DNA of 25,329 nt from an uncultured Oscillospiraceae bacterium (GTDB taxonomy: Bacteria > Bacillota > Clostridia > Oscillospirales > Oscillospiraceae), in contig CAJTVO010000042.1 of assembly GCA_910579485.1 (NCBI GenBank), forward strand, positions 1 to 25,329, given 5' to 3'. This document shows, piece by piece, positions 1 through 6,837 of this stretch (positions within the stretch are counted from its first letter, which is position 1; every line of letters begins with the position of its first letter). The notes under the pieces were generated by a model, which was not told where the DNA came from, searched no databases, and was given only the letters and a program-made list of their open reading frames with translations. The translations under genes and the position numbers were made by a program.

Positions 1-1
1 T

Positions 2-691
2 AAAACCCTGCACAACCAACTCAGCGCCATTTTCAACCACGCTGTCCGCTTCTACGAGCTACGTTCCAATCCCGCCGCCAAAGCCGGGAATATGGGGACA
101 GAGGAACGAAAGGAAATGCTGTTCTGGACGAAAGCGGAGTATCAGCGGTTTGCCGAGGCCATGATGGACAAGCCCCTCTCCTACTACGCCTTTGAGATGC
201 TCTACTGGTGCGGTATCCGGGAGGGGGAGCTGCTGGCTCTCACCCCGGCGGACTTCGACTTTGGGGCTGGGACGGTGAAGATCAGCAAGTCCTATCAGCG
301 GCTTCACGGCGAGGATGTGGTTACCACCCCGAAAACCAAGAAAAGCAATCGTACCATCAAAATGCCCAATTTCCTCTGTGACGAAATGCGGGACTACCTG
401 GGGATGCTCTACGGGGTCAAGAAGAAAGACCGCATTTTCACGGTTACAAAGAGCTACCTCCATCATGAGATGGACAGGGGAGCGAAAGAGGCCGGGGTCA
501 AGCGGATCAGGATTCACGATTTGAGACACAGCCACATTTCCCTGCTGATTGATATGGGCTTTTCCGCTGTGGCGATTGCCGACCGGGTAGGCCATGAGAG
601 TATCGAAATCACCTATCGCTATGCCCACCTGTTTCCGTCCAAGCAGACGGAGATGGCGGACAAGCTGGACTTTGAAAGGACGGGAGCATAA
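2..691 (+). CDS. Tyrosine site-specific integrase, 5' end cut by the window
   Basis: C-terminal part of a Tn916-type tyrosine recombinase that excises and integrates the mobile element. The frame is open from base 2, with no start in the first codons, and reads through the core-binding domain (LHNQLSAIFNHAVRFYEL) into the catalytic domain, so the true start lies upstream of the window. The catalytic set is visible: Arg in CGIREGEL, the beta-hairpin Lys region in TPKTKKSNRTI, HxxR in HDLRHSH, His in VGHES and the nucleophile Tyr in TYRYAHL. The stop TAA shares one base with the ATG of the next gene, so translation of int and the mobC-like gene is probably coupled. The ATG at 92 is internal to the conserved fold and is not a likely start. 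Confidence 0.93.
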   Translation, partial: KTLHNQLSAIFNHAVRFYELRSNPAAKAGNMGTEERKEMLFWTKAEYQRFAEAMMDKPLSYYAFEMLYWCGIREGELLALTPADFDFGAGTVKISKSYQRLHGEDVVTTPKTKKSNRTIKMPNFLCDEMRDYLGMLYGVKKKDRIFTVTKSYLHHEMDRGAKEAGVKRIRIHDLRHSHISLLIDMGFSAVAIADRVGHESIEITYRYAHLFPSKQTEMADKLDFERTGA

Positions 692-1023
692 TGTCAGCCA
701 AGAATTTGGATAATCACAACCGTTGGAGAAATCGTCAGGTAGCGTTCAGACTGTCGCCGGAGGAGGCCGATTTGTTGGACACCTATGTGCGCCTGTCCGG
801 GCTGACCAAGCAGGACTACATCACCCGGCGGCTGCTCAACCGGGACATTGTAGTGCAGGGCAATCCCAGGGTCTACAAGGCCCTGCGTGACCAGCTCGCC
901 GCCGTCCTGGAGGAGCTACGGCGGGTCAGGGATGGGGCTGGCATGGACAGCGAATTGCTGGACACCATCAACCTGATCGCAAAAATCATGGAAGGAATGA
1001 AGGAGGACACGAATGGCAGATGA
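691..1023 (+). CDS. MobC-like ribbon-helix-helix mobilization accessory protein
   Basis: Small basic protein of 110 aa. Its N-terminal part (VAFRLSPEEADLLDTYVRLSGLTKQDYITRRLL, about residues 18-50) fits the beta-strand and two helices of ribbon-helix-helix DNA-binding proteins of the plasmid MobC class. The C-terminal half is helical and charged. Proteins of this kind bind oriT and help the relaxase form the relaxosome. Context supports that role: it lies between the integrase and a RepA-like ATPase, upstream of an oriT and a MobV relaxase. Its start overlaps the integrase stop by 1 bp and its end overlaps the ATPase start by 11 bp. It could instead be an autoregulator of this operon. The family call is by pattern only. 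Confidence 0.7.
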   Translation: MSAKNLDNHNRWRNRQVAFRLSPEEADLLDTYVRLSGLTKQDYITRRLLNRDIVVQGNPRVYKALRDQLAAVLEELRRVRDGAGMDSELLDTINLIAKIMEGMKEDTNGR

Positions 1024-2167
1024 AAAAGAAAAGACTGTCCTGAACCCGTCTGTTGGCGCAGACGGAGGACAGCCAATCCTATGTACCGATACCAGTATAA
1101 CAGACCATCCGCAGGATTGCAACGACGAATTTTCCCCGGAGCACATTGAAAAACTGTTGCGGGAAATGAAGCAGGCAAACGATCCGGCGAATTTACCCAC
1201 CGTCACCATGCGGGAGCTTTACGAAACTGTCTACCAGAGCAGACCGCCCGTCATTGACGGTCTGCTCTGCTCCGGCACCTACCTCTTTGCCGGAGCGCCC
1301 AAGGTGGGCAAGTCGTTCCTGGTGGCCCAGCTCGCCTACCACGTCAGCACCGGGCAGAAGCTATGGGAGTATGATGTCCGGCCCGGGACGGTCTTATACC
1401 TTGCCCTGGAGGACGATTACCAGCGGCTGCAAGAGCGGATGTTCCGAATGTTCGGTGTGGGCGGAACAGACAAGCTCCACTTTGCCACCTATGCCAAACA
1501 GCTTGGCAACGGTCTGGATGAACAGCTTGACAAATTTGTGCGGGAGCATCCCGACACCCGGCTTATCATCATCGACACCTTGCAGAAGGTTCGAGAGATG
1601 GGCGGTGAGGCATACAGCTACGCTGACGATTATCAGATCGTCGGCAGGCTGAAGCAGTTTGCCGACAGGAAGGGGCTTTGTCTGCTGGTTGTCCACCACA
1701 CAAGGAAACAACCCTCCGGGGATAAGTTTGAGATGATTTCCGGCACAACGGGTCTGCTGGGCTGTGCGGATGGGGCGTTTATCCTCCAAAAAGAGAAGCG
1801 CACCGACAGCGCCGCCACGCTGGACGTAGTAGGCCGTGACCAGCCCGACCAGCGGATACACCTGGTACGGGATGAAGTGCGGCTCACCTGGGATTTCGAC
1901 CATGCAGAACGAGAGCTGTGGAAGGAACCGCCTGACCTCCTGCTGGTAAAGCTGGCAGAGCTGGTGACGGTTGAACGGCCCGTATGGAGCGGAACGGCAA
2001 CGGAGCTGGTAACCGTTCTTAACTGTGACCTGACCGCTATTGCGCTGGCGATGCGGCTGAACATCCGGGCAAGTAAACTGCTGAACGAGTACGGCATCCG
2101 CTATGAAAGCAACCGCACCCACGCCGGGCGGACGATTACGCTCACACTGATGAACCAAGAAGCGTGA
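1013..2167 (+). CDS. RepA-like P-loop ATPase / replicative helicase-type protein of the mobile element
   Basis: AAA/RecA-fold ATPase of 384 aa, resembling the RSF1010 RepA/AAA_25 group of hexameric helicases. Walker A is GAPKVGKS at residues 94-101. An ALEDD acidic motif follows at 131-135 and Walker B is LIIIDT ending at Asp188. A sensor-like VVHHTRK segment and a C-terminal winged-helix-like region come after. The first 80 residues are polar and unassigned. The likely role is DNA unwinding or processing during replication of the excised element, or helping the relaxase. It overlaps the mobC-like gene by 11 bp. Its TGA stop falls within the first unit of a 9-bp repeat array (2163-2245), which suggests that the origin or operator it acts on sits at its own 3' end. 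A RecA-like regulatory ATPase is an alternative. Confidence 0.8.
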   Translation: MADEKEKTVLNPSVGADGGQPILCTDTSITDHPQDCNDEFSPEHIEKLLREMKQANDPANLPTVTMRELYETVYQSRPPVIDGLLCSGTYLFAGAPKVGKSFLVAQLAYHVSTGQKLWEYDVRPGTVLYLALEDDYQRLQERMFRMFGVGGTDKLHFATYAKQLGNGLDEQLDKFVREHPDTRLIIIDTLQKVREMGGEAYSYADDYQIVGRLKQFADRKGLCLLVVHHTRKQPSGDKFEMISGTTGLLGCADGAFILQKEKRTDSAATLDVVGRDQPDQRIHLVRDEVRLTWDFDHAERELWKEPPDLLLVKLAELVTVERPVWSGTATELVTVLNCDLTAIALAMRLNIRASKLLNEYGIRYESNRTHAGRTITLTLMNQEA

Positions 2168-2245
2168 CGACTGTGACAACCGTGACGACTAAAAACGGAG
2201 AGGGGGTGTCCCTCTCAGGTCGTCACAGTCGTCACGGTTGTCACG
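2163..2245. repeat. Six 9-bp iterons arranged as a 3 + 3 inverted array
   Basis: Three direct units CGTGACGAC, TGTGACAAC, CGTGACGAC (2163-2189) face three inverted units whose reverse complements are TGTGACGAC, CGTGACGAC, CGTGACAAC (2219-2245). The consensus is YGTGACRAC. The arms can pair over 27 nt with four transition mismatches. The 29-bp spacer holds its own 7-bp hairpin (GAGAGGG 2198-2204 / CCCTCTC 2210-2216). This looks like an iteron-type protein binding site or origin beside the RepA-like gene. A short open frame here (reading MTTVTTVTT) only reflects the repeats. Confidence 0.85.
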
Positions 2246-2271
2246 GGCAAAGTTTAGGCGGGGTGCAGGGT

Positions 2272-2333
2272 GCCCTTTTCAAAGGGCGGCCCTGCTGGGG
2301 GAGGCAACCGCAGTTGCCGGGGGCAAAGCCCCC
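2272..2333. repeat. Three short hairpins between iterons and oriT
   Basis: The region holds GCCCTTT/AAAGGGC (2272-2287), GGCAAC/GTTGCC (2303-2318) and GGGGGC/GCCCCC (2319-2333), back to back. No gene is supported between 2168 and 2472, so this 300-bp stretch is structural DNA: iterons, these hairpins, then oriT. The hairpins may block read-through or form part of the origin. Confidence 0.6.
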
Positions 2334-2357
2334 TGTCCCCCTCGGGAGAGCCCACGG

Positions 2358-2417
2358 CACTTTCGCACCAACGGGGCGAAAGTGTCATAGTGGGTTATTA
2401 CACTTCCGCAGAAGTGT
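2358..2417 (+). other. Origin of transfer (oriT), MOBV/pMV158 type
   Basis: The core TAGTGGGTTA (2388-2397) differs by one base from the pMV158 MobM nick region TAGTGTG/TTA as I recall it. By analogy, the nick would fall between 2394 and 2395. Three overlapping inverted repeats surround it. IR1 is GCGAAAGTGT (2376-2385) with ACACTTCCGC (2400-2409), one mismatch. The left hairpin is CACTTTCGC (2358-2366) with GCGAAAGTG (2376-2384). The right hairpin is ACACTTC (2400-2406) with GAAGTGT (2411-2417). The same triple arrangement is known for MOBV origins. It lies 55 bp upstream of a MobV relaxase. Confidence 0.82.
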
Positions 2418-2471
2418 CTCCCTCGACGATGCCCCGTACCACATCAATCTACAATCAGGAGGAACGTGCTT

Positions 2472-3815
2472 ATGGCAAGAGGCGACGGTATCGACCGTAC
2501 CAACGCAAGAAATATGAGGCTGACGGCTACCAAAATTGGCAACACCCAGCAGCACAACGAACGTGAAAAGGATTCCTACGTCAATCAGGATATTGTGCCG
2601 GAGCGGACACCGCTCAACATCCATTTCAAAACTCCTTCCGCCGGGTATCAGGAGATGTTCGCACAGATGGAGGCCGATGGCGTGATCTCCACCCGTGGCA
2701 TTAAGGCGGATGCCTTTCGGTATGGAGAGCTGGTCTTTGATGTCAACTCCGCCTACTTCTACAATCATGGCGGCTACGACTTCGCAAAACAATTTTACAC
2801 CGATGCTTACAAATCCGCAATAGAAATCGTAGGAGGAGAGCAATATATTTTGTCGGCGGTCATGCACGCCGACGAGCGCAACCGGGCCATGTCCGAGGCG
2901 TTGGGGGAGGATGTGTATCACTATCACCTCCATGTGGTCTATGTCCCGGTTGTACAGAAGGAAGTCCGATGGACAAAGCGGTGCAAGGACAAGTCCCTGG
3001 TGGGCAAGGTCAAGGAAACCATTATGCAGGTGAGCATGAGTAAGAAGTGGGCTTCAAAGCCCGCCGTTGATGATGTGACCGGCGAACCGCTTCTGACAGC
3101 CAAGGGAAAGCCTGTCCTCAGAAAGTCGTACAGTGTTTTGCAGGACGATTTTTTCCGGGCCATGCGGAACGCCGGGTATGATGACCTGGAACGAGGGGAA
3201 CGGGGCAGTTCCGAGGAACATTTGACGGTCACGCAGTTTAAGGTGGAGCGTGAGAGAGAGCGGCTTGCCCAGCTTCAAGCGGCAACTGTGCTGGCCCAGG
3301 CCGAGGCCGAGAAAAGGAAAAAGGAGGCAGACGCCGCCGAAAAGAAAGCGGCCCAGGCAAAGGCCAAGCTGGACGATGTGGCCCCGTTGCTGAAGGGTAT
3401 GGAAAAGCTGGCGGCGGACTACTCTGACGACCCGGAGCGGACTTTGCCGGAGGCGGGGCCGCTGGAATCGGCCAGGGCCTACCGGGAGAAGAAGGCCAAG
3501 CCCCTTTGGGAGAAGATTGTCAAGGTGCTGCGCTCGGTCTATCGGGCCTATTTCGACCTCAAGAGCAGTTTTGAACAGTTGCAGAGGGCCTATGACCGGG
3601 AGGTCAGCAAGAACAGTTCTCTTTCAGCCAGGATTTATGAGGTCTGTGCTGAGAGAGACAGTCTGAAGGGGCAGGTCAGGGACTATGAGCGGGTCAGGAG
3701 GGCCATTGGCCCGGAACAGGCAGACAGGATATTGGAAGTTGCTCATCAGCAGGAACAGGCTGAAAAGGAACGGAGGCGAGGGACAAGGCAAAAAGCGAGG
3801 TCAGGCGCACGATAA
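2472..3815 (+). CDS. MobV-family relaxase (Pre/Mob)
   Basis: Relaxase of 447 aa that would nick oriT and pilot the strand during mobilization. The N-terminal motif GNTQQHNER matches MobM/Pre, where the His (here H28) is the nucleophile. The metal-binding motif is spread over H132-A-D-E135 and HYHLH (H150, H152, H154), followed by VVYVPVV. After about residue 255 the protein is a long charged coiled coil rich in Glu, Lys and Ala, usual for Mob proteins. I chose ATG 2472 because AGGAGGA (2457-2463) lies 8 bp upstream; the in-frame GTG at 2466 is too close. The oriT is directly upstream and a terminator is at 3828. The gene appears intact. The transfer machinery itself must come from a helper element, since no coupling protein or type IV secretion gene is present in the window. 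Confidence 0.92.
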   Translation: MARGDGIDRTNARNMRLTATKIGNTQQHNEREKDSYVNQDIVPERTPLNIHFKTPSAGYQEMFAQMEADGVISTRGIKADAFRYGELVFDVNSAYFYNHGGYDFAKQFYTDAYKSAIEIVGGEQYILSAVMHADERNRAMSEALGEDVYHYHLHVVYVPVVQKEVRWTKRCKDKSLVGKVKETIMQVSMSKKWASKPAVDDVTGEPLLTAKGKPVLRKSYSVLQDDFFRAMRNAGYDDLERGERGSSEEHLTVTQFKVERERERLAQLQAATVLAQAEAEKRKKEADAAEKKAAQAKAKLDDVAPLLKGMEKLAADYSDDPERTLPEAGPLESARAYREKKAKPLWEKIVKVLRSVYRAYFDLKSSFEQLQRAYDREVSKNSSLSARIYEVCAERDSLKGQVRDYERVRRAIGPEQADRILEVAHQQEQAEKERRRGTRQKARSGAR

Positions 3816-3827
3816 TCACTAAAAATC

Positions 3828-3856
3828 GGAGGGCGCAGTGAGCGCCCTCCTGTTTT
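3828..3856 (+). terminator. Rho-independent terminator after the relaxase
   Basis: A perfect 9-bp stem, GGAGGGCGC (3828-3836) and GCGCCCTCC (3842-3850), with a 5-nt loop and then TGTTTT. It is the first half of a terminator-promoter cassette repeated at 5958. Confidence 0.85.
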
Positions 3857-3860
3857 GTAC

Positions 3861-3889
3861 TTGTCAACAGGTATTCTTGTTGTTATAAT
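3861..3889 (+). promoter_or_regulatory. Sigma-A promoter for the transglutaminase lipoprotein
   Basis: TTGTCA (3861-3866), a 17-bp spacer and TATAAT (3884-3889), starting only a few bases after the terminator. It leaves a leader of about 95 nt before the lipoprotein start. It is closely related to the promoter at 5993-6021. Confidence 0.82.
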
Positions 3890-3992
3890 GAGGAGGGTAA
3901 ATTGGAAATGGAATTTTAAGGTGCGGTTTGACTAACATTTATGATATTAGCTTTAGGTTTTCTCGGATTTACATTAGGAGGTATATTCAAAG

Positions 3993-5660
3993 ATGAAAAG
4001 AGCCCTTTCCCTGCTACTATGTGTTGCTCTGTTGCTGACGTTGTTAAGTGCATGTCAGGAACCTGCGTCAGAATCCACCGCAACCGTTTCTCCAACTGTT
4101 GCGGAAATAGAGTGGACTGTTGGTGAACTGGTCAATTTGGCCTTTGAACACTCTGGATGTGAGGATATAGATGGTTTGGAAGCTATCTCTGCTGACCTTG
4201 ACCGAGAGACGCTGATAGTCTATATTGAAAATGTCTATGGTATCCAAGAATCTTGGGAAGATGCGGCATTGGTTCGGGCCACTGGAATGTCTGCATTTGA
4301 AATTGCTGTGCTGCGCATGGAGGACAGCACAGCTGCCGCTCAGGCGGTTACTGCATTGGAAGATTACATTGCCAACAGACAGGGGGATTTTGTGGGCTAT
4401 GCTCCTGCGGAGGCGGACATGGTAGCAAACGGCAGCATTATTCAGGATGGGCCGTTTGTAGCATTGTTCATTTGCCTGGATGTTGATTATGCCTCTGAGG
4501 TAGTGACCCAGGCTCTCAAAGGTGAAATACTGCCTGAGCCAGAACCGACCATACCCGCAGATGCTATCACCGATGTGAAGGAGTTGCGAGATTGGTTGGT
4601 GTCCTACTGCGGGATGGAGGAAACAGAGCTGGAGTTACTGGATGACAGCGATTCGGACGCTTTGAACGCCTATATTGAGGACAGTTATGGTTTGAATCGG
4701 AACCAGTGGATGGAATGTGCCATCGCACGGGGGACAGGGGACTCTGCTTTTGAGGTAGCGGTGATGACTGGCGCTAATGATTGGGCACTGTCCTCCGATA
4801 TTAAGAAATCTTTGGATTGGTACTTAAATAGCAAACAAATTGCATTTCAGGATAATGCTGAGGAGAAATCTATGCTAAGTCAGGCCGTGTCTGCCGGCGG
4901 TGTTGCTCGTTCGGAAGAATATGTGTATATTGTCCTGCTGGCCTGTAAAGAAGCGAAACAGACCGCAAATGCTTTTGCGGAAACGGCAGCAACCTATGGG
5001 GTTACATTTTCAACGCGAAATGGAATATTTCAGGAGGACCCGAATTACTCAGGCCGTATACTATTTGTTCAGCCGAATAAGATTGACATGTCCTTTTATG
5101 ATACAACCGCCATCTGCACCGCTTGGAATACGGGAGATGTTTCTGGGCTGTCCAGCTATGACAGGGATATATATGATGCAGCCAAAGTGGTGCTGAATGA
5201 AGTCTTGAAAGAGGATATGAACGATTTGGAGAAAGAAATTGCCATTTACGACTGGCTGGTCAGCAACGTGAATTATGACGGAGCGTACCAGGACGTAATG
5301 AAAGAAACCTCCGGCGAATCTGCCACTCCCTACGGGGGACTTGTAAACCGCACAGCAATATGTTTGGGATATGTTACGACCTTCCAACTGCTTATGGATT
5401 TGGCCGAAGTAGAGTGCATTACTGTTGCTGGCTCAACCTTCGCCAGTCAGGAGGATCATGGCTGGAACTTGGTTCGGATAGATGGGAATTGGTATTGCAC
5501 AGATGTGACTTGGGATGCTAACCGTCAGGCGTGGGGAGGCGGAGGAGAAAAGGATTGGAAGTTCTTCAATATCACCAGCGATGACATGGCCGCAACTGAC
5601 CATCAATGGGATTACGCCAACACGCCCGAAGCTATCACTACGGGGAGCGGTCGGGGCTGA
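3993..5660 (+). CDS. Lipoprotein with two DUF4358-like repeats and a transglutaminase-like domain
   Basis: Secreted lipoprotein of 555 aa with signal peptide and lipobox LLSAC (Cys21). Two homologous units follow. The first (about residues 60-170) has YIENVYGIQESWEDAALVRA and SAFEIAVLRMED; the second (about 215-335) has YIEDSYGLNRNQWMECAIAR and SAFEVAVMTG. Both fit DUF4358. Residues about 400-520 form a transglutaminase-like domain with the full triad: Cys457 in TAICLGY, His489 in DHGWNL and Asp504 in CTDVTWD. It could crosslink or cleave surface proteins or peptides, but the substrate is unknown. RBS AGGAGGT (3976-3982) is 10 bp from the ATG. It is a single cargo gene with its own promoter, placed after the mobilization module. 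After the TGA the same frame stays open for 34 more codons (see findings). Confidence 0.85.
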   Translation: MKRALSLLLCVALLLTLLSACQEPASESTATVSPTVAEIEWTVGELVNLAFEHSGCEDIDGLEAISADLDRETLIVYIENVYGIQESWEDAALVRATGMSAFEIAVLRMEDSTAAAQAVTALEDYIANRQGDFVGYAPAEADMVANGSIIQDGPFVALFICLDVDYASEVVTQALKGEILPEPEPTIPADAITDVKELRDWLVSYCGMEETELELLDDSDSDALNAYIEDSYGLNRNQWMECAIARGTGDSAFEVAVMTGANDWALSSDIKKSLDWYLNSKQIAFQDNAEEKSMLSQAVSAGGVARSEEYVYIVLLACKEAKQTANAFAETAATYGVTFSTRNGIFQEDPNYSGRILFVQPNKIDMSFYDTTAICTAWNTGDVSGLSSYDRDIYDAAKVVLNEVLKEDMNDLEKEIAIYDWLVSNVNYDGAYQDVMKETSGESATPYGGLVNRTAICLGYVTTFQLLMDLAEVECITVAGSTFASQEDHGWNLVRIDGNWYCTDVTWDANRQAWGGGGEKDWKFFNITSDDMAATDHQWDYANTPEAITTGSGRG

Positions 5661-5705
5661 GCCAATATTCCAGTTTATGAGGATGGAGCAATAGACTGGA
5701 AACAG

Positions 5706-5734
5706 TTGCGTTTCCTCTCCTCTTGTGCTATAAT
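5706..5734 (+). promoter_or_regulatory. Strong promoter with no recognisable gene downstream
   Basis: TTGCGT (5706-5711), a 17-bp spacer and TATAAT (5729-5734). Transcription from about 5741 would run to the terminator at 5958-5989 without crossing a well-supported reading frame. Confidence 0.65.
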
Positions 5735-5740
5735 GATAGT

Positions 5741-5989
5741 CGCAAACCAGCAAAACAAATAGTAAGTCCTCTACTCCCGTTATCACTGCTGATAACAATT
5801 TGATAACAGCCCATCGTATAGGCTGGATAATATGGATATATCAAATAATCAAAAGAAAAGGGTATCATATTTCCAAAGCAAAATCTGTTAGAATACGATA
5901 CCCAGCAACGAGTGGGAATAAGTTCCACTTTCTCACCGTTCTAAATAGCAAGCAACAGGAGGGCGCTCCAAGAGCGCCCTCCTGATTTA
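5741..5989 (+). ncRNA. Candidate structured small RNA (orphan transcription unit)
   Basis: This 330-bp gap between the lipoprotein and the next gene has no reading frame with a ribosome site. The only ATG of note (5833) opens just 19 codons. It does hold stacked inverted repeats: TTATCA...TGATAA (about 5780-5806), GGGTATCATATT (5860-5871) with AATACGATACCC (5892-5903), and AGTGGGAA/TTCCACT (about 5911-5929). It ends with a strong terminator. It may be a small RNA, an antisense regulator or simply eroded DNA. The promoter and terminator are seen; transcription is inferred. Confidence 0.35.
5958..5989 (+). terminator. Strong terminator, second copy of the cassette
   Basis: A perfect 11-bp stem, GGAGGGCGCTC (5958-5968) and GAGCGCCCTCC (5972-5982), with a 3-nt loop and then TGATTTAT. 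It is near-identical to the terminator at 3828. Confidence 0.82.
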
Positions 5990-5992
5990 TAC

Positions 5993-6021
5993 TTGCCCTT
6001 GGGTGCTTTTGCTGTTATAAT
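5993..6021 (+). promoter_or_regulatory. Sigma-A promoter for the membrane-anchored protein
   Basis: TTGCCC (5993-5998), a 17-bp spacer and TATAAT (6016-6021). It sits in the same position relative to its terminator as the 3861 promoter and serves the gene starting at 6053. Confidence 0.78.
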
Positions 6022-6052
6022 GAAAGCGATAAATTTCCATTGGAGGATGCAC

Positions 6053-6583
6053 ATGAAAAACAGAAAAGTAATTTTTATCGGGCTATTTATCTTTTTGAGT
6101 CTGGTAATTGGTTCTTTTATATACTTTCCTAAAAGTATGGATACTGCACTCAACAGAATAAAATATCCTTTTGAAGTAGGTGAGATCGTAACCTCCCAGC
6201 AAATTGATGAAAATCTTATTGTAGTAATATATACCAATAAAGAAAATAGCAGTCAACTCCAGAACGCTATCATACAAAAAACCGGTATTTTTTATAGCGT
6301 TGTTGAGATGAACGGCTCTCTAAATATTGAAATGCCCAAAGAACTTGACAGTGGTGACCTTAGAACAGCCGAATTGATCTCTTGGTATGATAAAAGCGAT
6401 AAATATGTTGTAATGGCAGTTGCTTATGACGAAGATGTAGCCGCTATTACCTATCGAAATCAAGAGTTGACGCAATTAAATATAAACGGTTATCACTTGT
6501 TTTATGGGAACGGAACTGGCAAATATGAAGTACCTGAATTGTTTGACAAAGAGGGAAGGCGTTTAGAACGTATCAAGGAATAG
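6053..6583 (+). CDS. Small membrane-anchored protein of unknown function
   Basis: Protein of 176 aa with one N-terminal hydrophobic segment (VIFIGLFIFLSLVIGSFIYF, about residues 6-25) and a hydrophilic extracytoplasmic part of mixed alpha/beta character. There is no lipobox. The start is ATG 6053 because GGAGG (6042-6046) lies 6 bp upstream; in-frame codons back to 5993 overlap the promoter. The gene is very AT-rich compared with the mobilization genes, so it probably came from a different source. I do not recognise a family. It stands alone, with its own promoter upstream and a possible terminator at 6617. Confidence 0.75.
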   Translation: MKNRKVIFIGLFIFLSLVIGSFIYFPKSMDTALNRIKYPFEVGEIVTSQQIDENLIVVIYTNKENSSQLQNAIIQKTGIFYSVVEMNGSLNIEMPKELDSGDLRTAELISWYDKSDKYVVMAVAYDEDVAAITYRNQELTQLNINGYHLFYGNGTGKYEVPELFDKEGRRLERIKE

Positions 6584-6616
6584 TATTGAACCAAAATGAG
6601 AAGTGATTCGGAAAAA

Positions 6617-6650
6617 GCAGGAAAAGTAGTTGCATTTTTCTGCCTTTTTT
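6617..6650 (+). terminator. Possible terminator after the membrane-anchored protein
   Basis: GCAG(G)AAAA (6617-6625) pairs with TTTTCTGC (6636-6643), leaving one bulged base, and is followed by CTTTTTT. It is a weak AT-rich stem with a good T-tract. The rest of 6584-6837 holds a possible -10 (TATAAT 6758-6763) with no convincing -35, and no gene. Confidence 0.45.
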
Positions 6651-6837
6651 GTAATACTATTTTTGATACTAAGCAAATTGGCGGCCAAAAATATCAGGTC
6701 ACATATTAACAAGTTTGCGAAAGTTTTGCCTATGAAAGCACAGAAAATACGCCCCTATATAATAGGATTTGTCGAGTTCAAATGATGAAATGCGATTTCA
6801 TTATATTTGTAAATTGAACAATGGGAGATATTCAGAG

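Noticed and set aside
2164..2517. Open frame starting MTTVTTVTT across the iterons
   Set aside because: The sequence is a by-product of the 9-bp repeats and hairpins. It has no ribosome site and runs through oriT into the relaxase start.
6584..6837. Attachment site or right end of the mobile element
   Set aside because: Several imperfect repeats occur, but the left end is outside the window, so no matching direct repeat could be established.
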